64,000 nt of DNA, from the NCBI GenBank assembly GCA_938075415.1, contig CALJHC010000025.1, positions 1 to 64,000 of the forward strand. The letters run 5' to 3'. This stretch comes from an uncultured Rubripirellula sp. Its GTDB lineage: Bacteria > Planctomycetota > Planctomycetia > Pirellulales > Pirellulaceae. Within the stretch, counting starts at the first letter, position 1, and each line of letters opens with the position of its first letter. Of this stretch, positions 18,281 to 26,084 are shown piece by piece. Both the position numbers and the translations under genes were made by a program. The notes beneath the pieces were generated by a model. That model ran no database searches. It worked only from the letters and a program-made list of their open reading frames with translations, and was not told where the DNA came from.

Positions 18281-19103
18281 TCTATTTATTTTGTCAGAGG
18301 GTTTTTGGAAAGGTAGTGACTTCGGTGCGGGGTGCACGCCATCCAGTAAAATTTTGCAGATGGATTAAATGATTTTTATATCGAAAAACATTGTGTTATG
18401 GGTCGGTGATGCGCATCTGGGTTGCCGATGGAAATCTCGACAAGCAAGCCCGTCGTTTGACCTGGTGATCATACTGGATCTCTGGTCGTTGGGTTAACAA
18501 GTAACCCTCTCTTTCTTCACGACTTCATCAGCGGCACTGGTTTCGGTCTTTTTTAGGTGATGAGAAAGATTGTTGGCCGTTGAGCTTCAAAGGTCCACGT
18601 CAACGTCAGGTTTTCCCTTTTGTTTGCCATCCATTGCGGACACGGGACATCAATATTTTGGGGGTTGTAAACTTCTGGTGCGACTGGACGCTTATTCTAG
18701 TCTCAGGTGATCCGGTCAGGTAATCACAGTGTTCCAGCCTTTAATGTTTGACCGAGTCCTATCGGGTCATTTTTTTTCGGGCTTTGATCCGGTGGGTGTC
18801 TTGTGACTTAGTGTCACGAACCTATCGGTCTAGATTGGTGTAGCCGGATTACGTCTTAGCAGGTGTCACCCTCGATTGACTGAATTCCATCGGTTGGATT
18901 GAGGATGATTGACCGACGGGCCATCGCAATTGGTTGGTTTCTTGTTGCAAAGGTTCAGGTCCAGAAATGATCCCAGAGAGTCTGCTACGGCTTCGGGATC
19001 AAGTGGGTCTTCTGCGGAGAGAATGCTTGAGTCACCCTCGATTGACCGGTCCGGTCCCAGGGTGCCAATTCAATGAGCTATTGAGTTTCCAGCGGTCGCA
19101 TGC
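18281..19103. other. Intergenic, no gene seen
   Basis: About 820 bases between the hydrolase start and the queG end. A 16-bp sequence, GTCACCCTCGATTGAC, occurs exactly at 18865-18880 and again at 19031-19046. No coding frame or clear promoter was recognised. Confidence 0.4.
18865..19046. repeat. Pair of exact 16-bp direct repeats
   Basis: GTCACCCTCGATTGAC at 18865-18880 and at 19031-19046, same orientation, 166 bases apart, in non-coding DNA. Nothing resembling a mobile element lies between them. Confidence 0.8.
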
Positions 19104-19110
19104 CGATCCT

Positions 19111-20424
19111 TTATGGATCGAAATCGTGAGAGATCGTTCCTTGCAGAGCAGATCGGATTTCGTGGCGCACCAGTTGGTCTTGTTCACTCTGAAGGCATGC
19201 TTCAAGGCACTGCTTCACGGACGAGGTCTTGTACTGCCCTAGGGCCCAGGCACAGGCTCCGCGTACGATGGCTTCTGGATCCTTGAGGCCACCACTGAGT
19301 GCGGGAATCGATCGAGGGTTTTGTTGATTGCCTAAGACGATCGCAGCGTTGCGAAGTAACCCGCGCCGTCTCGGTCTCCACATTGGGGTTTTGCGAAAGT
19401 GTTTACGGAAATCCTCATCGTTGAGGGACAGCAGCGATTCAAGTTCGAGTGTCTCCGGATTTCTTGAGCTTGCTTGTTTCTCATTTTTGATCTGGCTCAC
19501 CCGTTCGTCTGGATCTGGATTAGGCTGGCCTGCTGATTCGACTTGATTACGACCGAGATTCTGATCAATTGGAACCTCCCCACGCTGCGAATTACGGATT
19601 GATTTATGGTTCCATGGACAGACTTCCTGACAGATGTCACATCCAAAAACCCAGTCGCCAATTCCATGGCGGAGATCCTGCGGAATGGCTTCACGATGTT
19701 CAATGGTGAGGTAGCTGATGCATCTTCTCGCATCGAGTCGCCCCGGTTCTGGGAACGCCTGCGTCGGGCAGGCATCAAGGCACGCAGTGCAGGTCCCACA
19801 GTGCGCGGTGGCGTGAGCAGAATGATAAGGTAATTCCAGTGAAGTAAGCACGCAGGCGAGAAAGAAATAGCTGCCCTGTTTCTGGTTCAGCAGGAGCGTG
19901 TTTTTGCCAATCCATCCAAGGCCGGCAAGTTGTGCGAACTCGCGTTCCATGAGTGGAGCTGTGTCAACAACACCGCGGCTTTTTGATTCGGGTTCTTGGG
20001 TATCGATCGTCTTGCACAGCCGTTTTAATTTGCCATGCAGGAGATCGTGATAGTCCACGCCAAGCTGGGCATAGCGAGCGACGCGACCGTGTCCTGCAAT
20101 TGGCTCGGTTGGGTCGGCGGTGTGTTGGTCTGAAGATGCTCTCCCGTCGAGTGATTCTGCCTCAAGGCTGTTCGTGTCGTTGGGGGGAGTGGGGGCAGAC
20201 GCGTAAGGGAAGGCGAGCATGATAAGCGACCTAACGCCAGGAAGCACCGCATCGGGATGACGGTACGCGTCTTTTCGGTCTTGGAAATAATGCATGTCCG
20301 CAGCAAAGCCATCGTCAATCCATCTGAGCATTTCGCTGTAGCCAGATGGCTCGACGGCCGGAGTGATGCCGAGTAGCGAGAAACCCTCTGCCAGAGCGGC
20401 CGAATTGATGAGGTCGGCGATCAT
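19111..20424 (-). CDS. queG: Epoxyqueuosine reductase QueG
   Basis: A 437-residue cobalamin- and iron-sulfur-dependent enzyme that reduces epoxyqueuosine to queuosine in tRNA, the last step of queuosine synthesis. Seen: the conserved VDTAPLMER (D154 is the likely proton donor), GWIGKNTLLLN, and two ferredoxin clusters, C209-x2-C212-x2-C215-x3-C219-P and C262-x2-C265-x3-C269-PWN. The C-terminus (about 355-437) has HEAT-like helices (AIVLGNQQNPRSIPALSG; DPEAIVRGACAWALGQ) as in longer QueG forms. Two polar insertions, about 78-112 and 283-325, make it longer than many relatives. It starts 8 bases after the stop of the terpene-cyclase-fold gene, so it is probably the last gene of the Exb-type operon. 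Confidence 0.93.
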   Translation of the reverse strand: MIADLINSAALAEGFSLLGITPAVEPSGYSEMLRWIDDGFAADMHYFQDRKDAYRHPDAVLPGVRSLIMLAFPYASAPTPPNDTNSLEAESLDGRASSDQHTADPTEPIAGHGRVARYAQLGVDYHDLLHGKLKRLCKTIDTQEPESKSRGVVDTAPLMEREFAQLAGLGWIGKNTLLLNQKQGSYFFLACVLTSLELPYHSAHATAHCGTCTACLDACPTQAFPEPGRLDARRCISYLTIEHREAIPQDLRHGIGDWVFGCDICQEVCPWNHKSIRNSQRGEVPIDQNLGRNQVESAGQPNPDPDERVSQIKNEKQASSRNPETLELESLLSLNDEDFRKHFRKTPMWRPRRRGLLRNAAIVLGNQQNPRSIPALSGGLKDPEAIVRGACAWALGQYKTSSVKQCLEACLQSEQDQLVRHEIRSALQGTISHDFDP

Positions 20425-20432
20425 GTTTGAGG

Positions 20433-22361
20433 TTAACGACGAAGTGTCGGGTTAGGCTGTTGGGCGATGCGATTTTTGTTTTCGCGAATCGTGTGTCGAT
20501 AATACGTTTCCAGACACAGAGTCGCCATGGAAGTTGTGTAGATCTTTCCTCCGTAACCACCCCAGAGACTTGTGGTTGGCCAGCTTCCGTCCGCCTGCTG
20601 GCTGGATAGCAAACGGCTTTGCAAGTTCAGGTTCCATTTCTGCCAATTTACGTCTTGTAGCTGATGTAATGCGATGGTTGCATAGTACCAGTAATAGTAA
20701 TTGTCTTGTCCGACACCGGGTGGTTCTTGCATCAAATAGCGAGTGCCTTCCTGTTTGGCGGCATCAGTTATCTGATCCCCGATTAACAAACGTGTTGCCA
20801 ATGACTCCGCAGTCATCGTTCGGTTGGGTGCTTCACCTTGGCGATAGCTGGCCAGACCCAGGTTACGACCGGTTTGTACGGATCGAAGAAATCGCTGTAC
20901 GCCAGCTACGGATGCGGGTGAAATGGCGATTCCGGCACGGTGGCCAGCATCAAGGACCATTGCTTGCCAACCAAGTTGACTGAGGTCACCGGGGTCACCC
21001 TCGGTGTATCGCCATCCGCCGGTCGCTGGATGTTGTAAACGCTGCGTGTATCCAATAGCACGCTCCGCTGAGAGAAGAGCAGACGGATCCTTGGTGATTG
21101 CTGCGGCTTCGCTCATGGCCAGTGCAGCCATTCCGTGGCAATAGGTGGCTTCATAGGTGGTTGCCTGTCCGGCCATCGAACCACTTGGGCGTTGGTTGTG
21201 AATCAGATACGCCAATCCCCGATAGACTGAGTCGGCAAATTCGCCGTTCTGGTGTGTGTGACCGGCGCCCATGAGGGCTAACAGTGCGAGTCCCGTGATG
21301 CCAGTCTCTGCACGAGTCCCCGCACTCGATCGCGACATCCCCAGTGGTGACCTTTCAATACCCGCACCGGTCGTTTTGGGGTCCCAAGCTCCATCTTTGC
21401 GTTGCTGTTTAACCAGGAAACGCAGGGCGCGTTGCACGGATTGCTCTGTTTCAAAACTGCCTCCGGTCTCCTGGAGTGCGCGAGTCTTTGCTTCACCCGT
21501 CCGGTTGGCAAAATCATTTTCATTGGAGCCCAGCACGGTACCCGTCTGCGCTTCGAAGGGACTGCTAACTACCGGTGTGATGGATGGATTGCTTTCAATC
21601 TTCTCCGAGTCAGTCGATGGAGCGGTTTCGGCAATTGAATTAGTTGTATCAACAATGGGATTTTCGTTTTTTGGATCGCCCGCGGAATCCTGAACACCGA
21701 GCTGTTCCTCTTGATTGTCGTTTGTCGGTTCGCTTTTATTCAACGCAACGGAATCGTCCATCACCGTTTCAGGGTCAATGGGATCGAGTCCCGTAAATGC
21801 ATCGGCCAGCAGCGAGTCGAACTCTGCGTCAAGATCCGGTAAATCAATGTCGCTCAAGTCGCTGAGCATCGTCGCATCGTGAAGTTCGCTGATTTCAGAA
21901 CTGAGGTTGTCGGTTTTGAGATCAGTTGGAGATTCAGATTGCCCGTCATGAATCGCCGCGGTTGAGAGATTATCTTCTGATTGATCCGTCTGGAAATCAT
22001 TCGGTTCAGAAAAGTTGTCCACGGGTAACGGAGTGATCACTGCTTGCGCAAGGCCAGCGGATTGAACCGTTTGCGTGTCCGGATCGAAGGTGGAAAATTC
22101 CACCGGAGCACTCGGCAGGTTGGATGCGTTTGCATCCGACTCGGATTCTTGATTTTGGAATGAGGATTCCAAGGCTGGCAGGAAAAAGATTAGGCCAAGG
22201 TGTAGAGCGATTGACGCGATTAAGCAGATCAATGCTGAGGGGCGTCCCTGCTTGCGATACCTTGAAAATAGCCACGCCGAAAGCACCAGCAGTGAGACTG
22301 AGATCACTACGATCGCTGTGACGTAACTTGGGTCAGTCCATATTGAGGACGTTTCAGTCAA
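20433..22361 (-). CDS. Membrane-anchored terpene-cyclase-fold (prenyltransferase/squalene oxidase repeat) protein
   Basis: A 642-residue protein with two membrane helices (about 14-35 and 41-63), a long acidic Asp/Ser/Asn/Glu-rich linker (about 65-305), then an alpha/alpha-toroid domain (about 305-620) with repeats such as ALRFLVKQQRKDGAWDP, GLAYLIHNQRPSGSM and LLSSQQADGSWP, QW-like motifs of the squalene-hopene cyclase family. No DxDD catalytic motif of class II cyclases is visible, so enzymatic cyclisation is unlikely. The linker and toroid should lie outside the cytoplasm if the two helices form a hairpin with short ends, but topology is unproven. Its start overlaps the exbD stop by four bases (22358-22361), so translation is probably coupled. 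Its place after exbB-exbD is where TonB or TolA would be expected; a role as force-transmitting or binding partner is inference. Confidence 0.8.
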   Translation of the reverse strand: MTETSSIWTDPSYVTAIVVISVSLLVLSAWLFSRYRKQGRPSALICLIASIALHLGLIFFLPALESSFQNQESESDANASNLPSAPVEFSTFDPDTQTVQSAGLAQAVITPLPVDNFSEPNDFQTDQSEDNLSTAAIHDGQSESPTDLKTDNLSSEISELHDATMLSDLSDIDLPDLDAEFDSLLADAFTGLDPIDPETVMDDSVALNKSEPTNDNQEEQLGVQDSAGDPKNENPIVDTTNSIAETAPSTDSEKIESNPSITPVVSSPFEAQTGTVLGSNENDFANRTGEAKTRALQETGGSFETEQSVQRALRFLVKQQRKDGAWDPKTTGAGIERSPLGMSRSSAGTRAETGITGLALLALMGAGHTHQNGEFADSVYRGLAYLIHNQRPSGSMAGQATTYEATYCHGMAALAMSEAAAITKDPSALLSAERAIGYTQRLQHPATGGWRYTEGDPGDLSQLGWQAMVLDAGHRAGIAISPASVAGVQRFLRSVQTGRNLGLASYRQGEAPNRTMTAESLATRLLIGDQITDAAKQEGTRYLMQEPPGVGQDNYYYWYYATIALHQLQDVNWQKWNLNLQSRLLSSQQADGSWPTTSLWGGYGGKIYTTSMATLCLETYYRHTIRENKNRIAQQPNPTLRR

Positions 22362-22771
22362 CGCTGCATCCTCTGTGTTGAAATTCCTATTTTTTCAACA
22401 CCACTGTTACGTATCGCTTGTAAGACCTCAACGGTCTGCTGATGGGATCCGGTCGCTTCGCCGCGTACCGCAACTCGTGTATCGGGATAGTTTTTGAGTT
22501 CATCACGCAATTGTTCAGTCAATTGCTGCAGTGAGACCTTGTTGTCGTCCAAGAAAACGGATCCGTCCAAACTAATTGCTACCAGTCGCTCGTCCGGTAC
22601 CCGAGTGATCGACTGCATCTCATTGACGCTTGGGACATTGACTTTGATGCGGCTTTCAGCCTCACTGAATTTGCTGCCAACCATAAAGAAAATCACCAGC
22701 AGGAAAACGATATCGATCATGGGTGTCAGATTGATCGTCGCGTCTTCGGCTGTTCGGCGGCGTGATGACAT
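22358..22771 (-). CDS. ExbD/TolR-family proton-channel subunit
   Basis: A 137-residue protein from the ATG at 22771, which directly precedes the cytoplasmic basic stretch SSRRRTAED; an in-frame TTG at 22837 would add 22 residues. A single membrane helix (INLTPMIDIVFLLVIFFMV) contains D20, the proton-carrying Asp of ExbD/TolR. The periplasmic part has the family fold with VPDERLVAISLDGSVFLDD, then TRVAVRGEA and a C-terminal VEKIGISTQ strand. Together with the ExbB-type protein upstream it should form a proton-driven motor in the inner membrane. It is 171 bases downstream of exbB; the gap contains an 18-bp tandem duplication. It overlaps the next gene by four bases. Confidence 0.92.
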   Translation of the reverse strand: MSSRRRTAEDATINLTPMIDIVFLLVIFFMVGSKFSEAESRIKVNVPSVNEMQSITRVPDERLVAISLDGSVFLDDNKVSLQQLTEQLRDELKNYPDTRVAVRGEATGSHQQTVEVLQAIRNSGVEKIGISTQRMQR

Positions 22772-22837
22772 GAGATAAGTTTTTGCTTGATTTCGGGAAA
22801 GACAAGTGCGGCATGGTTCGGTTGGTGAGCGAGCCAA

Positions 22838-22873
22838 TGAACGTTTGCCAGTGGTTGAACGTTTGCCAGTGGT
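22838..22873. repeat. 18-bp tandem duplication between exbB and exbD
   Basis: Two exact copies of TGAACGTTTGCCAGTGGT (plus-strand reading) in the 171-base gap upstream of exbD. It may affect the exbD leader but no function is evident. Confidence 0.92.
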
Positions 22874-22942
22874 TTAACTGGGGGGAGACAAGATTGTGAA
22901 TAAGTTGCTTGAAGTTGCTGATGATTCGAGGCTCCGAACCGA

Positions 22943-23962
22943 TCACGCCGCTTTACTACGTTTGGACGATCCTTTCTTGTTGACCGTTTTGTCCAGGCTT
23001 TCTGCTGAAATGCAGTCCACAACGCGTTGGCACAATCGATCAATCTCGGTGAGGTAACGATCTGATTTACTGCTGAAGTACATGTAAGCGAGGTAGGCAG
23101 GAATGGCGACCATCAAGCCACCTGCGGTTGTCATCAACGCGGTACTAATTCCGGATGCCAGCATCTCAGGTCGACCGAGTGATTCTTGATCGCTGATGGT
23201 CTCGAAGGATTCAATCATTCCCAGGACGGTTCCGAGAAGACCGATGAGGGGTGCAACGTTGCTGATTGCATGAAACACTTTGACAAACCGCTTGAGTGAA
23301 TCTGCGACGCGGTCACCGGCATCCATAACGGCTTGCTCAATTTCCAGCATGGGGCGACCCCAGCGTCGAATCGCCGCCTTAAACACCTCCGCCACCGGGC
23401 AATCGAATTCCTCGCACAGTTTGGTTGCCTCTTCGTAGCTAAGTTGTCCGTCCTCAACAAATTCCGTGAAGCGGCGAACAAATGGACGCGGTATGACTCG
23501 GCCGCGTCGCAGGGAGACGACTTTCTCAATGAAGATTGCTGCCACCACCAGTGAGCATAAAGCCAGTGGGATCATCAGTATCCCGCCCTCGCTAATTTTG
23601 GAGATCAGACTCGCCTTGGGTGGAGTTTGCTCAATGTTTGAGGGATTCTTTGGGCCAGCGGGGTCTTGCGTATTCGGTGTGGTGGGGAGACTGGGAATGG
23701 CGCCACCGAGGGCATCGTTCTGATCAGCTGCTGTCGCTTGGCTGGAATTGAACCCACTCAGATTGGTTTCGTTTGACGACGTTTGACTTTGATTTGTCTG
23801 TTGCGCCATGGCCGGACGCATCGTTTCGGTAAGCCATAGCATTCCCGCAACCAGCATCAAGAGCGGAAGAATGCGAGTGATCAGAGCTGCGGTGTGGTTA
23901 CGCCCCAACCGAGAACGTTCGGGGCGAGCCTGTCGATCATCAGAGGGAAAAGTTTTGTTCAT
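22943..23962 (-). CDS. MotA/TolQ/ExbB-family proton-channel protein
   Basis: A 339-residue protein. An N-terminal hydrophobic segment (about 28-50, ending PAMAQQ) looks like a signal peptide and is followed by a Gln/Ser/Asn/Thr-rich periplasmic stretch of about 70 residues, as in the longer ExbB forms. Then come three membrane helices: GGILMIPLALCSLVVAAIF, ISNVAPLIGLLGTVLGMIESF and ISTALMTTAGGLMVAIPAYLAYM, with the conserved cytoplasmic block EVFKAAIRRWGRP between the first two. These carry the Thr/Ser and Gly residues that line the proton path in ExbB/TolQ. The start overlaps the stop of the TPR gene (ATGA at 23962), so the two are translationally coupled. The terminal KKGSSKRSKAA tail is cytoplasmic. 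Confidence 0.92.
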   Translation of the reverse strand: MNKTFPSDDRQARPERSRLGRNHTAALITRILPLLMLVAGMLWLTETMRPAMAQQTNQSQTSSNETNLSGFNSSQATAADQNDALGGAIPSLPTTPNTQDPAGPKNPSNIEQTPPKASLISKISEGGILMIPLALCSLVVAAIFIEKVVSLRRGRVIPRPFVRRFTEFVEDGQLSYEEATKLCEEFDCPVAEVFKAAIRRWGRPMLEIEQAVMDAGDRVADSLKRFVKVFHAISNVAPLIGLLGTVLGMIESFETISDQESLGRPEMLASGISTALMTTAGGLMVAIPAYLAYMYFSSKSDRYLTEIDRLCQRVVDCISAESLDKTVNKKGSSKRSKAA

Positions 23963-25905
23963 TATCGACGTATGGGTGTTTTCGTTGATTCACTCGAAGG
24001 CGACTGGCGCGGACTTAATGCAGCCAGACGTTTTCGAGCGAGTTCCGCGTGCGACGTCTCTGAGAAACGAGTGACGAGATTTCCGTAGCACGTGGAGGCT
24101 TCAACGGTGTATCCGAGTTGCTCGAATGACTTGCCTGCCTGGATCATGGAAGCGGCCACCCAGGGACCCGTTGGATCGATGCCTTCGACCTTACGGTAGG
24201 CTTCGATTGCGTTTGCGTATTGACGCTGCAGAAAAAACGTTTCGCCAATCAGCCATTGAGATCTTCCACGAAGGGCGGTTTCTGTCCCCTGCGTGCGGAT
24301 GATCTGCTCGAGCAACGCGCGTGCCTGATCAAATTTGGTTTTTCGAATGTGCAACTCTGCTGCCAAAAGGTTAACCAAAGCTAATTGAAACGCGTCCCCG
24401 TCAGCGGCAACCCTGGCGGCCTCAATACGGCTTGCCGCTTGACCCGATTCTGATCCGGTGCTGGTTTCAGCTTCTGCACATCGAAGCAGCGTGGCAAAGT
24501 CACTGGCGCCACGTTGGTCAACTAGGTGGTTCCACCATTTTGCAGCATCAGTAATGTTGCCGGTTTGGGTTAATGCCTCGGCGATAAGACGTTCAACGAC
24601 CTTTGTGCGTGATTGACCGGGTTGGTTGATGTCTTCTGTTTCACATGCCGTGGCAAGCAGAGACCATCGTGCGGTCCGTCCAGCCCATCGACAGGCCGCT
24701 TCACGTGAGGGGGCTGTGATCGAGTCTTGCTTGGCGGGTGCGATGAGCATCGAGGCGAACTTTTCTGCCTGCGACTCGCGATCCATTTGAGTTAAGTTAC
24801 GTAACGTTTGTTGCGTTGCGATTCCCTCTTCGTCCATTCGAGCTAGTTGTTTTGCAACTGAGGTCCAATTCGGATGCAATTCCTGCTCGGAAGCGGCGAC
24901 GATGGTGATTGCCAGCAGTGAGGGAGTTAGCCGAGCTAAAGCGTCCTTGGATGAGTGGTCGAGGAGCCAATTTTTGACAGAGACGGGAACAAGTGAGGGT
25001 GGTGTTTTTTCAAATTCACGCACAACGGTCCAGGCGACTTCAGAGTCGGGCCAGTTCGATAGCAATTCGGCGGTTACTCTTCCTTCTGCGTCAGTTTGGC
25101 CGGCCTGGTGGTAGCATTTGATGCAGATACCCGCAACTTGGGCCGAGTCGGGATGATCCGGGAATTCACTCAGAAATGCCTCTAGCTCCTTAGCGGCAAT
25201 CAACGGTTCGTCACCCAGACTTGCTTTTGACCAGGCACGGCCTAATTTGGCTTTGGCTTCCTGGTTAGTATTGGCGATGGCACAGGCAAGAGAGAACGCT
25301 CGATTAGATAACGACGGTTCTTGCCTGGATAAGGCACTCGATCCGATTCGAATCAAAACTTCGCAAGTCATATCAGTTTGACTTTCAGCCACTGACTTCC
25401 GGTCCGACTTGGTGTTTCGGAGTTCATCTGGTTTCTGGAGATCGCCAGCTTCACCTTTCTCTGATACGGCAGCACCTTGGGCGATTGGTGCCAACACTTC
25501 AAAAGCAGTCTCCAGTTTTCCCGTTTCGATCAGCACCAGTGAAGTTGCGATGCGTAGCATCTGTTTCTTTTCGCTCTCTAACGATTCCGCTTGGGGCCGC
25601 TGTGAGGCAATTACCGATTCCTGATAAAAACGGGCTGCGGTTTCCAGTTGGCCAGACTGTTGAAGAGTCCGCGCCAGGCGTGCCAAGGGAAGGGTAAGAT
25701 CCGAGACGTTGTTGGGGGCTGCGATCAACTCCTCGGCTACCGCGATTGCGGAGTCGAATTCCTCAGCTTGGAGACTGCTGTCGAGTTGGGAGAGAAGGTC
25801 GTTTTCGGCGCGCGCGGGCGCCACCCAGCAAAGGAACGCAAGCGATAGGGCAAATGAACGCCAAAAGACGTAGGGGTATAATTTTTCTTTTTCGAGGTGA
25901 ATCAT
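23962..25905 (-). CDS. Secreted TPR-repeat protein, first gene of the Exb-type operon
   Basis: A 647-residue protein with a signal peptide (FALSLAFLCWVAPARAEN) and helical tetratricopeptide-type repeats along most of its length, for instance EFDSAIAVAEELIA, LARLARTLQQSGQLETAARFYQ and, near the C-terminus, QYANAIEAYRKVEGIDPTG and GKSFEQLGYTVEASTCYGNLV. The last repeat region resembles YbgF/CpoB, a periplasmic TPR partner of the Tol-Pal system, which fits its location directly upstream of an ExbB/TolQ-type gene (four-base overlap). The planctomycete operon may therefore be a Tol-like machine without recognisable TolA, TolB or Pal. The TPR assignment is secure, the Tol role is inference. Confidence 0.82.
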   Translation of the reverse strand: MIHLEKEKLYPYVFWRSFALSLAFLCWVAPARAENDLLSQLDSSLQAEEFDSAIAVAEELIAAPNNVSDLTLPLARLARTLQQSGQLETAARFYQESVIASQRPQAESLESEKKQMLRIATSLVLIETGKLETAFEVLAPIAQGAAVSEKGEAGDLQKPDELRNTKSDRKSVAESQTDMTCEVLIRIGSSALSRQEPSLSNRAFSLACAIANTNQEAKAKLGRAWSKASLGDEPLIAAKELEAFLSEFPDHPDSAQVAGICIKCYHQAGQTDAEGRVTAELLSNWPDSEVAWTVVREFEKTPPSLVPVSVKNWLLDHSSKDALARLTPSLLAITIVAASEQELHPNWTSVAKQLARMDEEGIATQQTLRNLTQMDRESQAEKFASMLIAPAKQDSITAPSREAACRWAGRTARWSLLATACETEDINQPGQSRTKVVERLIAEALTQTGNITDAAKWWNHLVDQRGASDFATLLRCAEAETSTGSESGQAASRIEAARVAADGDAFQLALVNLLAAELHIRKTKFDQARALLEQIIRTQGTETALRGRSQWLIGETFFLQRQYANAIEAYRKVEGIDPTGPWVAASMIQAGKSFEQLGYTVEASTCYGNLVTRFSETSHAELARKRLAALSPRQSPSSESTKTPIRR

Positions 25906-26084
25906 CCTTGATTTCCGCTATCGACAGGTCCCCCAGGGCCGGAACCTGGGCCGGATCCATGGCTTGGGGCCGCCTGAACTTTCCACCCGAAGGTGTTCGT
26001 GTGACCTATTTACAACCTGCCGATACCTGATGACGGCGGTTCAAGGCAATCCCGGCTTTCGTTTTTCAGGTCTAACGTTCGGTT

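Noticed and set aside
20433-22361. Squalene-hopene cyclase (hopanoid synthesis)
   Set aside because: No DxDD motif, only about half of the enzyme's length in the toroid part, and the gene is in an Exb-type operon rather than with hopanoid genes.
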